Notes under the pieces: generated by a model
What the model was told of the DNA's origin: nothing
The model's database searches: none
The model's input: the letters and a program-made list of their open reading frames with translations, nothing else
Made by a program: the position numbers and the translations under genes
In this document: positions 11,330 to 19,385 of the stretch, one piece after another
Layout: the number at the start of each line of letters is the position of its first letter
Position numbering within the stretch: position 1 is the stretch's first letter
Assembly (NCBI RefSeq): GCF_013128195.2
Contig: NZ_CP053452.2
Span: 1,426,001 to 1,490,000 of the forward strand
DNA length: 64,000 nucleotides
DNA from: Frigoriglobus tundricola
GTDB taxonomy: Bacteria; Planctomycetota; Planctomycetia; Gemmatales; Gemmataceae
Direction: 5' to 3'

Positions 11330-11848
11330 CGGCCGTTGCTTGGACGGGAGGGTGTGGGCGAACCAATCCGTCACCCACGCCCGCTGTGCCGGGGTATCCG
11401 GAACCGACTGGCCCCGCGCCCGCTGAACCGCCACCCAAGCCGACTCGACCGGCACCCCAAGGGCGGCCAGTACGCACACCGCCAGCGCGGCCGAACGGCC
11501 CACACCGATGCGGCAGTGAATCCCAACCCCGCGACCGGCCCTCAACTCGGCAACCAGCACGGTCACCAGCTCCGAAACGGCCGCGGGTGACGCCGGAACG
11601 CCTCGATCCGGGACCGGGAAGCGGGCGAACGTGAGGCCCGCACGCGAGCAGCACTCTGGTTCCGCGCCCAACCCCAACTCGGCAACCTCGTCATCGTCGA
11701 GCAACGATACCACGATATTGAGGGTCTGCTTCCGCCACGACGCGGCCTCGTCACCCAGCCAGTCGCCCGCGCGGGGGCGCGGCATGATCGCGAGGCGACC
11801 CGTTGGGCACTCGGCGATCGGAACAGTTCTGCTCGCACCGCTGTGCAC
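11294..11848 (-). CDS. Dual-specificity/tyrosine-phosphatase-like protein (cassette)
   Basis: A 184-residue protein with the PTP loop HCRIGVGRS near residue 109-117 (Cys and Arg of Cx5R present). Upstream is GRLAIMPRPRAGDWL, a start typical of small bacterial PTP-like proteins, with NIVVSLLDDDEVAELGL as the following strand-helix. It should hydrolyse phosphotyrosine or a related phosphate ester in the cytoplasm. GTG 11848 is used because the GRLAI segment is conserved and lies upstream of the first ATG. The C-terminal tail (AEPAAAPDPAT) is encoded by attC-like site 4, not by the phosphatase domain. Confidence 0.82.
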   Translation of the reverse strand: MHSGASRTVPIAECPTGRLAIMPRPRAGDWLGDEAASWRKQTLNIVVSLLDDDEVAELGLGAEPECCSRAGLTFARFPVPDRGVPASPAAVSELVTVLVAELRAGRGVGIHCRIGVGRSAALAVCVLAALGVPVESAWVAVQRARGQSVPDTPAQRAWVTDWFAHTLPSKQRPAEPAAAPDPAT

Positions 11849-11856
11849 CCCTTGTG

Positions 11857-11970
11857 GCCGAAACGATCTCGCTCACCGGCCCGGCCGCGACTCCAGTACG
11901 CGACAACGGCGATCGATGAGCAACGAGAGGCGAACTCCACGGTCGGGGCCGGTGCGGCGTAAGGTTCGGC
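11857..11970 (-). repeat. attC-like site 5
   Basis: Long subtype. Boxes GCCGAAAC (11857) and GTTCGGC (11964-11970); arm CTCACCGGCCCGGCCGCGA. It lies between the end of 11977-12426 and the phosphatase gene start. Confidence 0.8.
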
Positions 11971-11976
11971 CCGGCC

Positions 11977-12426
11977 TCACGGGTTGTTCCAGAACTCGGC
12001 GACCTCGGCGACCGCCTCGCCGCCGAAACGGAGGTTAACGTAGTGGTACCCGCGCTGCCACGGCTTGCGGAACCGCTCCCACTGGTCGGACACGGCGTCG
12101 GTCCGCGCCTCAAACCCCTCCGCTCTCAGCGCCGCGGTCGCGTCGGCCCGCGTCGTGCCCCTGGACACCCCGGTCGGCTTGCTGTCGCGCGTGAACCACA
12201 TCTCGGGCGGGTTGAAGCGGATCGACTTCCACTGCACCGGGGCGGCCGGGGCGGGGGGTGGGACGGCCGCGACCGGAACCGGGTCCGCGTGCGCGGCGGG
12301 TGGGACGACGGCTGCCGCCTGAACCGGGTGCGCTGGCGCTACGGGCCGGCGACCGGCGACGTACCCGGTCGCGCCCCCCACGAGGAGGCCGACCGCAAGC
12401 ATCAGCAATGAAGACCGGCTCGTCAT
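11977..12426 (-). CDS. Signal-anchored small periplasmic protein (cassette)
   Basis: A 149-residue protein with an N-terminal membrane anchor or signal (LLMLAVGLLVGGATGYVAG, residues 7-25) and an Ala/Pro/Val-rich linker to about 65. The compact C-terminal domain (SIRFNPPEMWFTRDSKPTGV to LRFGGEAVAEVAEFW) has a GxTRAD helix followed by a strand pair, and faintly recalls the BamE/SmpA fold. Function unknown. ATG 12426 begins 18 bp after site 6 on the coding strand. Confidence 0.75.
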   Translation of the reverse strand: MTSRSSLLMLAVGLLVGGATGYVAGRRPVAPAHPVQAAAVVPPAAHADPVPVAAVPPPAPAAPVQWKSIRFNPPEMWFTRDSKPTGVSRGTTRADATAALRAEGFEARTDAVSDQWERFRKPWQRGYHYVNLRFGGEAVAEVAEFWNNP

Positions 12427-12443
12427 GCGAAGCGCCCCCCGCC

Positions 12444-12525
12444 ACCGAACGAAAAAAACTCACCGGTCGCGCGCCCCGCGAGCGGTGCTGGAACCAACGC
12501 ATGTGCAGCGGCCGGTGCAGCGCGC
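12444..12525 (-). repeat. attC-like site 6
   Basis: Short subtype, box ACCGAAC (12444-12450) and arm CTCACCGGTCGCGCG. The gene-side GTTCGGC box has been lost, and the palindrome ends near the pentapeptide gene stop. Confidence 0.7.
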
Positions 12526-12531
12526 CCATTG

Positions 12532-13074
12532 CTACCCGCCGGGCGGCTCTGGCCCCTCGTCCGGCGACAACGCCATGACCGCCTGTTGCTCCCGGCTGAG
12601 AGAGTCGTGGACGCACCCGTCGGAGTCCCCGGCCTCGGCCACCGCTCCCAACAAGTCGGCCCCGGTGAAGTCGCAGCCCTCGAACGACGACCTGCGGAGG
12701 TCCGCGCCTCGCAGTAACGCCCCGGCGAACTTGCACCCCCGGAAGTGCGACGCCCGCATGTCGCACCCGGACAGATCGGCCCCGCTGAAGTCGCACGCGT
12801 CGAAGTCGTTCCAGCACATGCACGACTCGGACAGGTCGGTGCCGGCGAAGGTGGTGCCCACCAGCCATGACCGGCTGAACAAGGTGCGGGGCATGGTCAG
12901 GTGGCTACGGTCGGCGCCCTCCAGACCGGATCGGAAGTAGCTGAACCCGAGCGGTTCCTCGTCGTGGACGCTGGGCACCCGGTCCCGGATGAACGGGCGA
13001 CCGTCGGGATGGCGGGGTACATCCGCGTGCTGCGACTCCAGGAACAGCCAGGTGCCTTCCAGCGACTTCCGCAT
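12532..13074 (-). CDS. Pentapeptide-repeat protein (cassette)
   Basis: A 180-residue protein with A(D/N)LXX-type pentapeptides from about residue 60 to 145 (for example FSGADLSGCDMRASHFRGC and FAGALLRGADLRRSSFEGCD). They predict a right-handed quadrilateral beta-helix. The N-terminal 50 residues are not repetitive. Pentapeptide proteins include DNA-gyrase mimics that protect against quinolones, but many have no known role. Nothing here shows a gyrase link. The length suits a gene cassette. Confidence 0.85.
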   Translation of the reverse strand: MRKSLEGTWLFLESQHADVPRHPDGRPFIRDRVPSVHDEEPLGFSYFRSGLEGADRSHLTMPRTLFSRSWLVGTTFAGTDLSESCMCWNDFDACDFSGADLSGCDMRASHFRGCKFAGALLRGADLRRSSFEGCDFTGADLLGAVAEAGDSDGCVHDSLSREQQAVMALSPDEGPEPPGG

Positions 13075-13090
13075 CCCAAGCCCTCTTGTG

Positions 13091-13148
13091 GCCGAAAGAA
13101 TCCACGCAAGCCGCGCTGGTACCGTGCGGGGCGGCCCTCGGGTTCCGG
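13091..13148 (-). repeat. attC-like site 7, degenerate
   Basis: Box GCCGAAAG (13091-13098) preceded by the usual TTGTG, and GTTCCGG near 13142. The centre is shortened and the inner arms are poorly kept. The next 61 bp before the stop at 13210 contain nothing recognisable. Confidence 0.55.
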
Positions 13149-13209
13149 AGGCTTGCGATGTCCGACGCGATTCTCGCCGTGAGGGCCCCCCTGGTGACGC
13201 TCACGCGCG

Positions 13210-15020
13210 TCACCGGGCGAACCCGCCCTCCGCCCCCAGTACGAAGGAGTGGGTCACGTCCTGACCGCTCGCGTCGGACACCACGATCACAACGTTCACC
13301 GACCGGCCGGGTCCCGCAGCCTCGTTCCAAACGACCTTCCCGTTGTCGCCGACGCTCATCCCGGGAGGTCCGACCTCGAGCTTGTATTTCACCCCGCCCT
13401 GCTTCGACCGGACCTCGATCTGGTACTCGAACGGCTTGCCCGCGGTGGCCGGCGGCGGGCGCGACGTGACGGCCAGGTAGTCGGCCCCGGTCCGTTCCAG
13501 TTCCTCCCCGAGGTCGACGCGCCGCAGGACGAGCCGGTCCTTCCCGGGGGCGAGGGTGAGCAGCAGCCCGGACCTCGGGTAGTAGAACACCCGCTTCTCC
13601 CACGGGAGCGCGTCGGCGGTCAACTCGTCCGCCTCGCGGAGCACGAACAGCTTCTGCCGGTCCTCGGTATACACGCCGACCGCGGCGGGCCGTTGGCCCG
13701 GTTGGTTCCCGACCCCCACCCTGCCGACGCCGGCCAGCGCGAGCACGAAACCGGGCTCGACGCCGGGCACGACGTACGCGTCCTTCCCCCCGGTCCACTC
13801 CGTCTGGGCGAGCGCGCGGTCGAGCACGCGACCGGAGGCGAACACGTACCGGCCGTCGGCGGTCGGCAGTGCGGCGGCGCTGACGGCGTTCCAGAACGGG
13901 ATCTTGTCGCACGCGCCGATCTGTTTGCCGCGCGCGAACAGGGCCACGTCGCACCCGGCCCAGCCGCCCCCGCGGCCGGTCAGGACGGACCCATCGCCCG
14001 ACACGCGCATCTCCAGCGGGCCGTACGCGCCGCCCGGGCCCCAGTGGTTCCACCGGACCTCGGTCGCCTTCATGGTGCCGAGGGCCACGGCGAGCGTCCG
14101 CTTCTCCGGCGCGATGTAGGCGAACAGCGTCTCGTCACACGCGGACCCCATGCACACCTGGTGGATGGGGCTCTTCGTTAGCTCGTCGGGGAGCAGTACG
14201 ACCTTCTCCTTCTCGAAGGTGGTCAGGTCCCAGAACTGCGCGACTTTGGCGCCAGGGTAAACGGCCACCAGCCGGTTCCGCCCGGCCGCGACGTGCGTGG
14301 TCCCTTCCGCCAGCGGGAGCTCCTTGACCACCTTGGCGAGGCTCGTGTCGAAGACGGCGAGCTTCCGCCCGCCGGCGAGTTGGAAGATGAGGAACCGCCC
14401 GCCGCCGCCGCCGCAGACGTCAGTGACCGGACCGGGCAGCCTGACTTCTTCCGGCGCGCCCTTGGGAACGTAGGGCGGCTCGACCGGGGGGGCCGGGGGG
14501 GCATCCGGCTCGGGCGGCTCGGGCGGCTCGGGCTGCTCCACCTGGGGGCCGGGGGCTTGCGCCGCGGGCGGCTCGAGCTTGGTGGCCGGGGGTCTTGCGC
14601 CGCGGGCGGCTCGACTCGGGGCCGGGCGCGGCCCCGCCGGCGCCGCGCCCTTCGGAGGGGGATGGGTCCGTGCCGCGGGTTCGGGCGGCTTCTCGGGCTT
14701 CTTGTGCGTCCCGGCGGCCGCGACCGACTCGCGGGGGCTTGCCGATTCAAGGCGACGTATCCCGCCACACCCGCACCGATCAGCACGACCCCGAGCAGCA
14801 GCGCCACAACCGCGCCCGCAGCGGACGGGGCCGCGGGGGCCTCGCGCGGGCGGGACCGGGGCTGGAACTGGGGCATGGACCGGGGCCGCGCGGGTGCGTC
14901 GGGCACTTCGTGGCCCTCGAACACCTCATAGCAGTCGGGGCATCGGTACCGGCCGTCGGGGTCGCGTTCAACGTGGGCGACCGCGGAACAACACGGGCAC
15001 CGGACCTTTCGACCGCTCAT
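13210..15020 (-). pseudogene. Zinc-ribbon, membrane-anchored propeller-like protein, frameshifted
   Basis: The N-terminus reads from ATG 15020 in one frame: a zinc ribbon (CPCC near residue 9, CPDC near 28) and a membrane helix (AVVALLLGVVLIGAGVAGYV, about 71-90). From about 14750 the open frame is the next one, giving a Pro/Glu/Ala linker and a large beta-rich domain (from VRLPGPVTDVCGGGGGRFLI) that ends with an Ig-like putative domain (residues PPATAGKPFEYQIEVRSKQG onward). Both parts look like one protein of about 603 residues split by a one-base change, probably in the C-run at about 14734. Read as a single protein it would be a membrane-anchored sensor or scaffold. It is either a sequencing error or a real mutation. 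Confidence 0.75.
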
Positions 15021-15125
15021 AATCGACCCGTCATACGATGAAAACTGCTGATTTTCACTTCACAGCGTATCCTGCTCACCACACGCGCACAACAAGAAAG
15101 CACTGTCTCATACATGAACCCGGTG

Positions 15126-15220
15126 AGTCTGTCCGGTTTTCGGCTCGTGGCACAGGCTTTCGAGCCTGTGCTTCGAGGCACACAGGCTCGAAAGTCTGTG
15201 CCACGAAAACAGACACTCTC
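15126..15220. repeat. MITE-like hairpin
   Basis: Arms 15145-15170 and 15181-15206 pair with one mismatch around a 10-base loop, and weaker pairing extends outward to about 15126 and 15220. The core reads GTGGCACAGGCTTTCGAGCC. The surrounding 15021-15380 contains no gene. Confidence 0.75.
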
Positions 15221-15380
15221 AGCGGGTTCGTGTATCAGGAGGGCGACACCGCCCCCGTCGCCCGAGCGGGTCGCGGAACGTACGCCCCTCCACTTCTGAA
15301 TGACCGTCCAAGTGCCGCCGCGGCCGGAACCCGTGCGAAAGATCGCGCACTCTGTGGTAGCGCTTGCTCGCGCCCACAAT

Positions 15381-15471
15381 GGTCGAATAAATAACCTCAC
15401 CGGCGCCGCACCCGGCGCTCGGTGCTCGAAGCACCCAATGTACCGCGGTTTGGTGACGCGGCGGGATCGGC
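15381..15471 (-). repeat. attC-like site 8, degenerate
   Basis: GGTCGAA at 15381 and GGATCGGC at about 15464, with the arm CCTCACCGGCGCCGCAC and the usual short-subtype centre (CACCCAATGTACCGCGG). The boxes are mutated. Confidence 0.55.
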
Positions 15472-15540
15472 TTTGCGGCGCCCGACGGTGACGCCTACTC
15501 ACTGCGAGCAGTACCCGTTCGCCCGACCGGGTGAGCGGTG

Positions 15541-15828
15541 CTACTCCGATTCGCCGGGGCGGCCGCGGTCCGGTGCCGCCTCGGGTCCGGGGCGCTTGTC
15601 GGCCGGCGCGTGTCCCCCGCCGCGGGGGTCGCGGCCCCCGAACGCGACCCAGATGAGCCGCTCGCCGAGATCCGAGCCGAGCAGGGCGTAGAGCCCGAAC
15701 CCGGCACCGATGGCCCCGATCCCGAACAGTTCCTTCAGCGACAACTTGGAGGTGTCGCCGAACGCGAGGAGGCTGCCGAACGCCACAGCGAGCAACCCCG
15801 CCAGTACCCGGAACACGGCTCCCCGCAT
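15541..15828 (-). CDS. Small membrane protein (cassette)
   Basis: A 95-residue protein starting MRGAVFRVLAGLL at 15828, with hydrophobic segments at about 6-24 and 35-55, then a Gly/Pro/Arg-rich cytoplasmic tail. The frame reads upstream only through repeat sequence, so the internal ATG is chosen. It lies 14 bp after site 9 on the coding strand. No family recognised. Confidence 0.65.
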   Translation of the reverse strand: MRGAVFRVLAGLLAVAFGSLLAFGDTSKLSLKELFGIGAIGAGFGLYALLGSDLGERLIWVAFGGRDPRGGGHAPADKRPGPEAAPDRGRPGESE

Positions 15829-15841
15829 CCGCTCCTCCCCC

Positions 15842-15930
15842 GCCGAACCAAAACCCTCGCCGGCCGCGCACGCCGCGACACGGTTAGGAAACAAGCTATG
15901 TGCAGCGGTCCGGTGCGGCGGGTGGGGCGG
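15842..15930 (-). repeat. attC-like site 9
   Basis: Short subtype. Box GCCGAAC (15842-15848), arm CTCGCCGGCCGCGCAC and the centre AAACAAGCTATGTGCAGCGG. The gene-side box is degenerate (GTGGGGC, 15922). Confidence 0.75.
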
Positions 15931-15944
15931 CCGGTACGACGAGC

Positions 15945-16409
15945 CTACCAGAACCGCCACCACGATTTGGCAGCCGTCCGCGCCCCGCTCGGCTGCACGA
16001 GCGCCTGGTCGGCAGCACGGTCAATGACCACCGACACCTCCGCTCGCGCGCTGTTAACCAACACTCCGGCACATTCGGGGTTGAGAAGCACCGTGGACAG
16101 CACCGCCGCGCCAGCCATCGAGGCGTTGAACGGACGACCGAACCGGGCCGCGAATGCGACGGGGTCCGCAAATGCCAATGCCATTGGTCGGCCATCCGCA
16201 TGGCGCGTGAGCCCGATCGAAACGGGTTGATTGGCCGCCGACACAACTTCGCCCCCGGTGCGTGCCGGGACTCCGACGACGACCACACCCACCTGCGACT
16301 TGCGGAACCCGTCGAGGAATCGCGCCCAACCGTCCGACGACCCGCTCGTCATGTGGGCGGCGATCAAGTCCGATAGCGGCGTTGTGCTTGCGGCCTCTGC
16401 GTCACGCAC
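15945..16409 (-). CDS. SseB-like protein (cassette)
   Basis: A 154-residue protein whose layout fits the SseB N-terminal domain: helix SDLIAAHMTSGSSDGWARFL, strand GVVVVGVP, the LAFADPVAFAARFG segment, a hydrophobic helix, and LLNPECAGVLVNSARAEVSV near the end. In SseB this last part is the G-x-x-VNPG region. SseB proteins are linked to serine sensitivity and occur in integron cassettes and near toxin loci; their molecular role is not settled. ATG 16409 is 18 bp from site 10. Confidence 0.65.
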   Translation of the reverse strand: MRDAEAASTTPLSDLIAAHMTSGSSDGWARFLDGFRKSQVGVVVVGVPARTGGEVVSAANQPVSIGLTRHADGRPMALAFADPVAFAARFGRPFNASMAGAAVLSTVLLNPECAGVLVNSARAEVSVVIDRAADQALVQPSGARTAAKSWWRFW

Positions 16410-16427
16410 ATCAATCGCGCCCCTGTG

Positions 16428-16503
16428 GCCGAACGAAAAAACTCACCGGCCGCGCACCCCGCGGCTCGTCCGGAAACAGCGCCGGTGCAGCAGCGGGTTC
16501 GGG
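16428..16503 (-). repeat. attC-like site 10
   Basis: Box GCCGAAC (16428-16434) preceded by CCTGTG, and GTTCGGG (16497-16503). Arm CTCACCGGCCGCGCAC; the centre is shortened. Confidence 0.75.
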
Positions 16504-16510
16504 TTCGAGG

Positions 16511-17215
16511 CTACTCTTTCCCCAGTACGAGATCAACGGCCCAGCACCCGCGGGCGTGCGATCCGCCGCCCCGGAGGTGGTCAAGCACGCCCTCGTCTTC
16601 GCACCCCGCATCCTGGAGAGCGTCCGCCAGGATCGGGGCGCGGTCGAACGCCCGCTGCTCGTAGATGCCCCGCGCCAACGCCGTCACATCGGCCGTCAGC
16701 CACGCCGGGTCGTGCGGGGTCGGCCGGAACGGGTTGCCGGCAACGTCCCAAACCGTGAACGGTGAGACGAATCGCCGGTACGGAAGGTACGGATGCTGCG
16801 GGAACACTCGGAGGTTCGCGAGCCCCGGATCGATCACGATGAACACGAACCAGCGAGCCAAAGATATGAGTTCCCTGCGACTGCGGGCGAACTCTTCGTC
16901 GCCCCAACTCGCGAGCCGGGTAACGTCCGGTGGGGGCCAAGCGAGCACAGATTCCTCGTCGGACCTGGAGATGTGGTAACGGGCCTCGTCCGCTTCCTCG
17001 TGCGCACGTTGGAGGGCTTTACGTGAGACCTGCCCGTCGGCGTACTGCTCGGCGATCGTAATGGCGGTTCGGTCCGCCTCATCCGGCAACAGCGGCCCGA
17101 GCGCCCGACAGCACGCGACGCCGAGCAACCGAAGCTTGCGGGGGCTGAGCCTCCCGTGGAGGAACGGCAGCAATTGTCCGGGGTCGGGTCCGGCCAGCCA
17201 CTCGTCTTCCGTCAT
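16511..17215 (-). CDS. Gemmata-type helical protein of unknown function (cassette)
   Basis: A 234-residue protein starting MTEDEWLAGPDPGQLLPFLH. The pattern W-x-x-G-x-DP with SPRKLRLLGVACCRALG, a central block with GNPFRP and DPAWLTADV, and the C-terminal block FDRAPILADALQDAGCEDEG with RGCWAVDLVLGKE is a paralogous family I recall as frequent in Gemmata genomes. No function is known. The frame reads upstream into repeat sequence, so ATG 17215 is used. A member of a chromosomal multi-copy family inside the array suggests capture of a host gene. Confidence 0.75.
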   Translation of the reverse strand: MTEDEWLAGPDPGQLLPFLHGRLSPRKLRLLGVACCRALGPLLPDEADRTAITIAEQYADGQVSRKALQRAHEEADEARYHISRSDEESVLAWPPPDVTRLASWGDEEFARSRRELISLARWFVFIVIDPGLANLRVFPQHPYLPYRRFVSPFTVWDVAGNPFRPTPHDPAWLTADVTALARGIYEQRAFDRAPILADALQDAGCEDEGVLDHLRGGGSHARGCWAVDLVLGKE

Positions 17216-17242
17216 CGGCTCGCCCCGCGACGCCCGTTTGTA

Positions 17243-17368
17243 GCCGAACGGTCCCGCTCCCCGGCCCGGCCGCGGCTCCCGTAACTCGCACGGACGACCT
17301 GCGAGCAACGAGAAATAAGCTGCTACGCGGCCGGGGCCGGTGCGGGGCCGGTGCGGCGGGCCTTCGCG
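17243..17368 (-). repeat. attC-like site 11
   Basis: Long subtype. Box GCCGAAC (17243-17249), arm CCCCGGCCCGGCCGCGG, and a doubled GGGGCCGGTGC on the gene side. The gene-side box is CTTCGCG, mutated. Confidence 0.7.
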
Positions 17369-17378
17369 GTCCGGGCGC

Positions 17379-17957
17379 TCACCGCCGCGCCACGTCATAG
17401 TAGTGGTTGTCGCCCTCGTCCGTGTACTCCGCAACCGGCACCAGCCCCGCCTCCCGGCAGATCACGCGGTACGTTGCCGACCCGAGGGACACGGACGGGA
17501 GCCCGGTCAGCAGGTCGTCCCACGTGCAGACCTGTTCGGGAGCGGTGAACAGAAACCGGCCGCCCGGCTCCAGCGCCGCTGCCACGTTGCGGATGACGGC
17601 CCGCTGCGCCTCGGCCGGGAGCAAGAACAGGAGCCCCCATGCGACGGCTCCGGCGAACGTGTGCGCGAAGAGGGCGGACCGCTCGGCCGGTTCGCAGACC
17701 ACCCGCGCGTGTGGGAAGTTGGCGCGGAAGGCGGCCGCCATCGAGGGGGACGCATCGACCCCGTAGACCGACAAGCCGGCCGCGACCAGCGCCCGTGAGA
17801 CCGGCTCCCCGTCGCCACATCCGACGTCGAGGACGGACGCACCCGGCGGCAGCGCGCCGGCCCACGCGCGGACGGTTTCCAGCCCGACATTGGACCTGCG
17901 ACGGGTCGCCAGGTACTCTGCCGAGGCGCGGTCGTACCCGTTCGAGGAATCTGCCAT
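17379..17957 (-). CDS. Class I SAM-dependent methyltransferase (cassette)
   Basis: A 192-residue Rossmann-fold methyltransferase. Motif I VLDVGCGDGEP is at about 42-52, the acidic residue of motif II follows in VYGVDAS (about 65-71), and LEPGGRFLFTAP marks the post-III strand. Substrate unknown; the small size and lack of a target domain suggest a small molecule. ATG 17957 (MADSSNGYDRASAEYLATRR) is the natural family start. The upstream extension of the frame crosses site 12 and was rejected. Confidence 0.88.
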   Translation of the reverse strand: MADSSNGYDRASAEYLATRRRSNVGLETVRAWAGALPPGASVLDVGCGDGEPVSRALVAAGLSVYGVDASPSMAAAFRANFPHARVVCEPAERSALFAHTFAGAVAWGLLFLLPAEAQRAVIRNVAAALEPGGRFLFTAPEQVCTWDDLLTGLPSVSLGSATYRVICREAGLVPVAEYTDEGDNHYYDVARR

Positions 17958-17984
17958 GCGGCCCCCCTCAGCTGTGGGCTCCCG

Positions 17985-18078
17985 CGGCGAACGATCCCGC
18001 TCACCGGCCCGGCCGCGCCACCAACACGCGACAGTAACTTCGGCGAACAGGGCCGGTCCCGCATCTGGCGGGGTCGGG
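17985..18078 (-). repeat. attC-like site 12
   Basis: Box CGGCGAAC (17985-17992), arm CTCACCGGCCCGGCCGCG; the gene side GGCGGGGTCGGG is mutated. It directly abuts the stop of 18079-18306. Confidence 0.65.
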
Positions 18079-18306
18079 TCAGGCCATCGGACCGCGCCGG
18101 AGCACCACGACCAGCACCAACCCGAATGCCAACCCGCCGACGAGCAAGTAAGCGACCCCGGCCAGGTGCGGTTCGCCCCTGCTCGCGGCACCGCCGGTCA
18201 ATCCGACCACGCCCGTGGCGAACAGGCCTACAAAGCTGAGCCAACCGAGCAGGTTGACGAACCACCCTTGCGGGTTCCGGTCGCCCGGCCGGTTTTGGTC
18301 ACCCAT
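18079..18306 (-). CDS. Small two-helix membrane protein (cassette)
   Basis: A 75-residue protein with a short charged N-terminus (MGDQNRPGDRNPQGWF) and two membrane helices (about 17-38 and 47-69). No signal peptidase site or known motif. It ends exactly where site 12 begins and starts 16 bp from site 13. Function unknown. Confidence 0.65.
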   Translation of the reverse strand: MGDQNRPGDRNPQGWFVNLLGWLSFVGLFATGVVGLTGGAASRGEPHLAGVAYLLVGGLAFGLVLVVVLRRGPMA

Positions 18307-18321
18307 TCCACCTCTCCTGCG

Positions 18322-18412
18322 GCCGAACGAACACGGTCACCAGCCGCGCACGCCGCGGCCCGGTCACCCGGCAACGCATCTAACCGCGACCCGGTGCCGC
18401 GCCCGGTTCGGC
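18322..18412 (-). repeat. attC-like site 13
   Basis: Boxes GCCGAAC (18322-18328) and GTTCGGC (18406-18412), with arms GTCACCAGCCGCGCAC and GCGACCCGGTGCCG. Confidence 0.8.
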
Positions 18413-18418
18413 CTCGGC

Positions 18419-18664
18419 TCAGTCGTCCGCGGCCGCTTGCTCAATGACCGTGACGCCTGCGGCACCCAGTTGCTCACGGAGGATGCGGACAACCCGCTCA
18501 CCCTCATCGCCCGGAACCGGACCGACAAGTTGAACGGCCCCGTCTTCCCCCAGCACCTTGTCACCCGATGGCTTCAGGCCACTAATCCAGACGCTAATCT
18601 GACCGGCCGGGCGTAAGTCGCAGCGGAACTCGACGATCACCCACACCACGACCGGGCGTGCCAT
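18419..18664 (-). CDS. Hypothetical protein, 81 residues (cassette)
   Basis: The protein starts MARPVVVWVIVEFRCDLRPA, has a beta-rich first half and a C-terminal helix (GERVVRILREQLGAAGVTVI), and ends AAADD. It lies between sites 13 and 14 with 6 and 18 bp spacing, just where a cassette gene should be. No family recognised. The upstream cassette frame overlaps its first 71 bp. Confidence 0.6.
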   Translation of the reverse strand: MARPVVVWVIVEFRCDLRPAGQISVWISGLKPSGDKVLGEDGAVQLVGPVPGDEGERVVRILREQLGAAGVTVIEQAAADD

Positions 18665-19217
18665 CTGATCCGCCCTTCTGTGGCCGAAAGAAACAGCTCA
18701 CCGGCCGCCCACCGCGAGCGGTGCTCCCAACAACCGATGTGCGGCGGTCCGGTGCAGGGGCGGGTTCGGCCGCTTGTGCTTCCCGACCGGCGAGCAGTTC
18801 GACCTTCGCAACGTCTTTGAGCCGGACGATGTCCCCCTCGGCACTGGCTTTCAAAATACAGTTCTCGTACTGATCCGGCCGGAGGTGCGCGTTGAACACG
18901 ACCCCTGGGGGCGGGACGGGTTCCTTCGGATCGACTATGCCGCTTGGCGTCAACGCTCTCATCACGTCTTCTTTGGACAGGCCATAGGCACGCAAACGTT
19001 CGGGATCGAGCCGAACTCGGACCGCGTCGCCGCGATCCCACGGGCGCCGAACTTGGAACGTGATCTCGGACCGTGCAACGCCTCCCGGCCCCTCAACCCT
19101 TCCCGCTGGGAGGGCGTTGGCGGTTGTTTCTCTTTTTGTCGCATCAGGTTTGCCACCACATCCGATGGAAGAACTGAGCAACCCGATGACCGCCAAAAGT
19201 TTCGCTAACCTTTTCAT
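18594..19217 (-). CDS. Lipoprotein with an RND-porter-like fragment (cassette, runs through its attC-like site)
   Basis: A 207-residue frame. The signal is lipoprotein-like (MKRLAKLLAVIGLLSSSIGC, lipid-anchored Cys at about 20). The next 120 residues contain RLDPERLRAYGLSKEDVMRA and ILKASAEGDIVRLKDVAKVE, which resemble the porter/docking segments of RND efflux pumps (the RLKDVA-x-VELG motif). This looks like a fragment of a pump domain placed behind a lipoprotein signal. The frame has no stop before site 14, passes through it, and ends at 18594 inside the next gene. The natural end was probably near 18770. Confidence 0.65.
   Translation of the reverse strand: MKRLAKLLAVIGLLSSSIGCGGKPDATKRETTANALPAGRVEGPGGVARSEITFQVRRPWDRGDAVRVRLDPERLRAYGLSKEDVMRALTPSGIVDPKEPVPPPGVVFNAHLRPDQYENCILKASAEGDIVRLKDVAKVELLAGREAQAAEPAPAPDRRTSVVGSTARGGRPVSCFFRPQKGGSDGTPGRGVGDRRVPLRLTPGRSD
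18683..18770 (-). repeat. attC-like site 14
   Basis: Short subtype. Boxes GCCGAAAG (18683-18690) and GTTCGGC (18764-18770), arms CTCACCGGCCGCCCAC and GTGCGGCGGTCCGGTG. It is inside the reading frame of 18594-19217. Confidence 0.82.
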
Positions 19218-19274
19218 CGTGGAGACGCCCGCTACAGAGCGTTGCTACACCGGAGCGGTGCGCGTGCTCTCTGA

Positions 19275-19385
19275 GCCGAACGTAAAAGCTCACCGGCCCG
19301 GCCGGGATCGCAACCAGCCTATACGAGGCGCGGTGAGCAACGGGACAAATCACACGACCGGGTCCGGTGCAGCGCGGGGTTCGGC
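19275..19385 (-). repeat. attC-like site 15
   Basis: Long subtype. Boxes GCCGAAC (19275-19281) and GTTCGGC (19379-19385), arms CTCACCGGCCCGGCC and GACCGGGTCCGGTG. It overlaps the 3' end of 19350-19730 by 36 bp. Confidence 0.87.
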
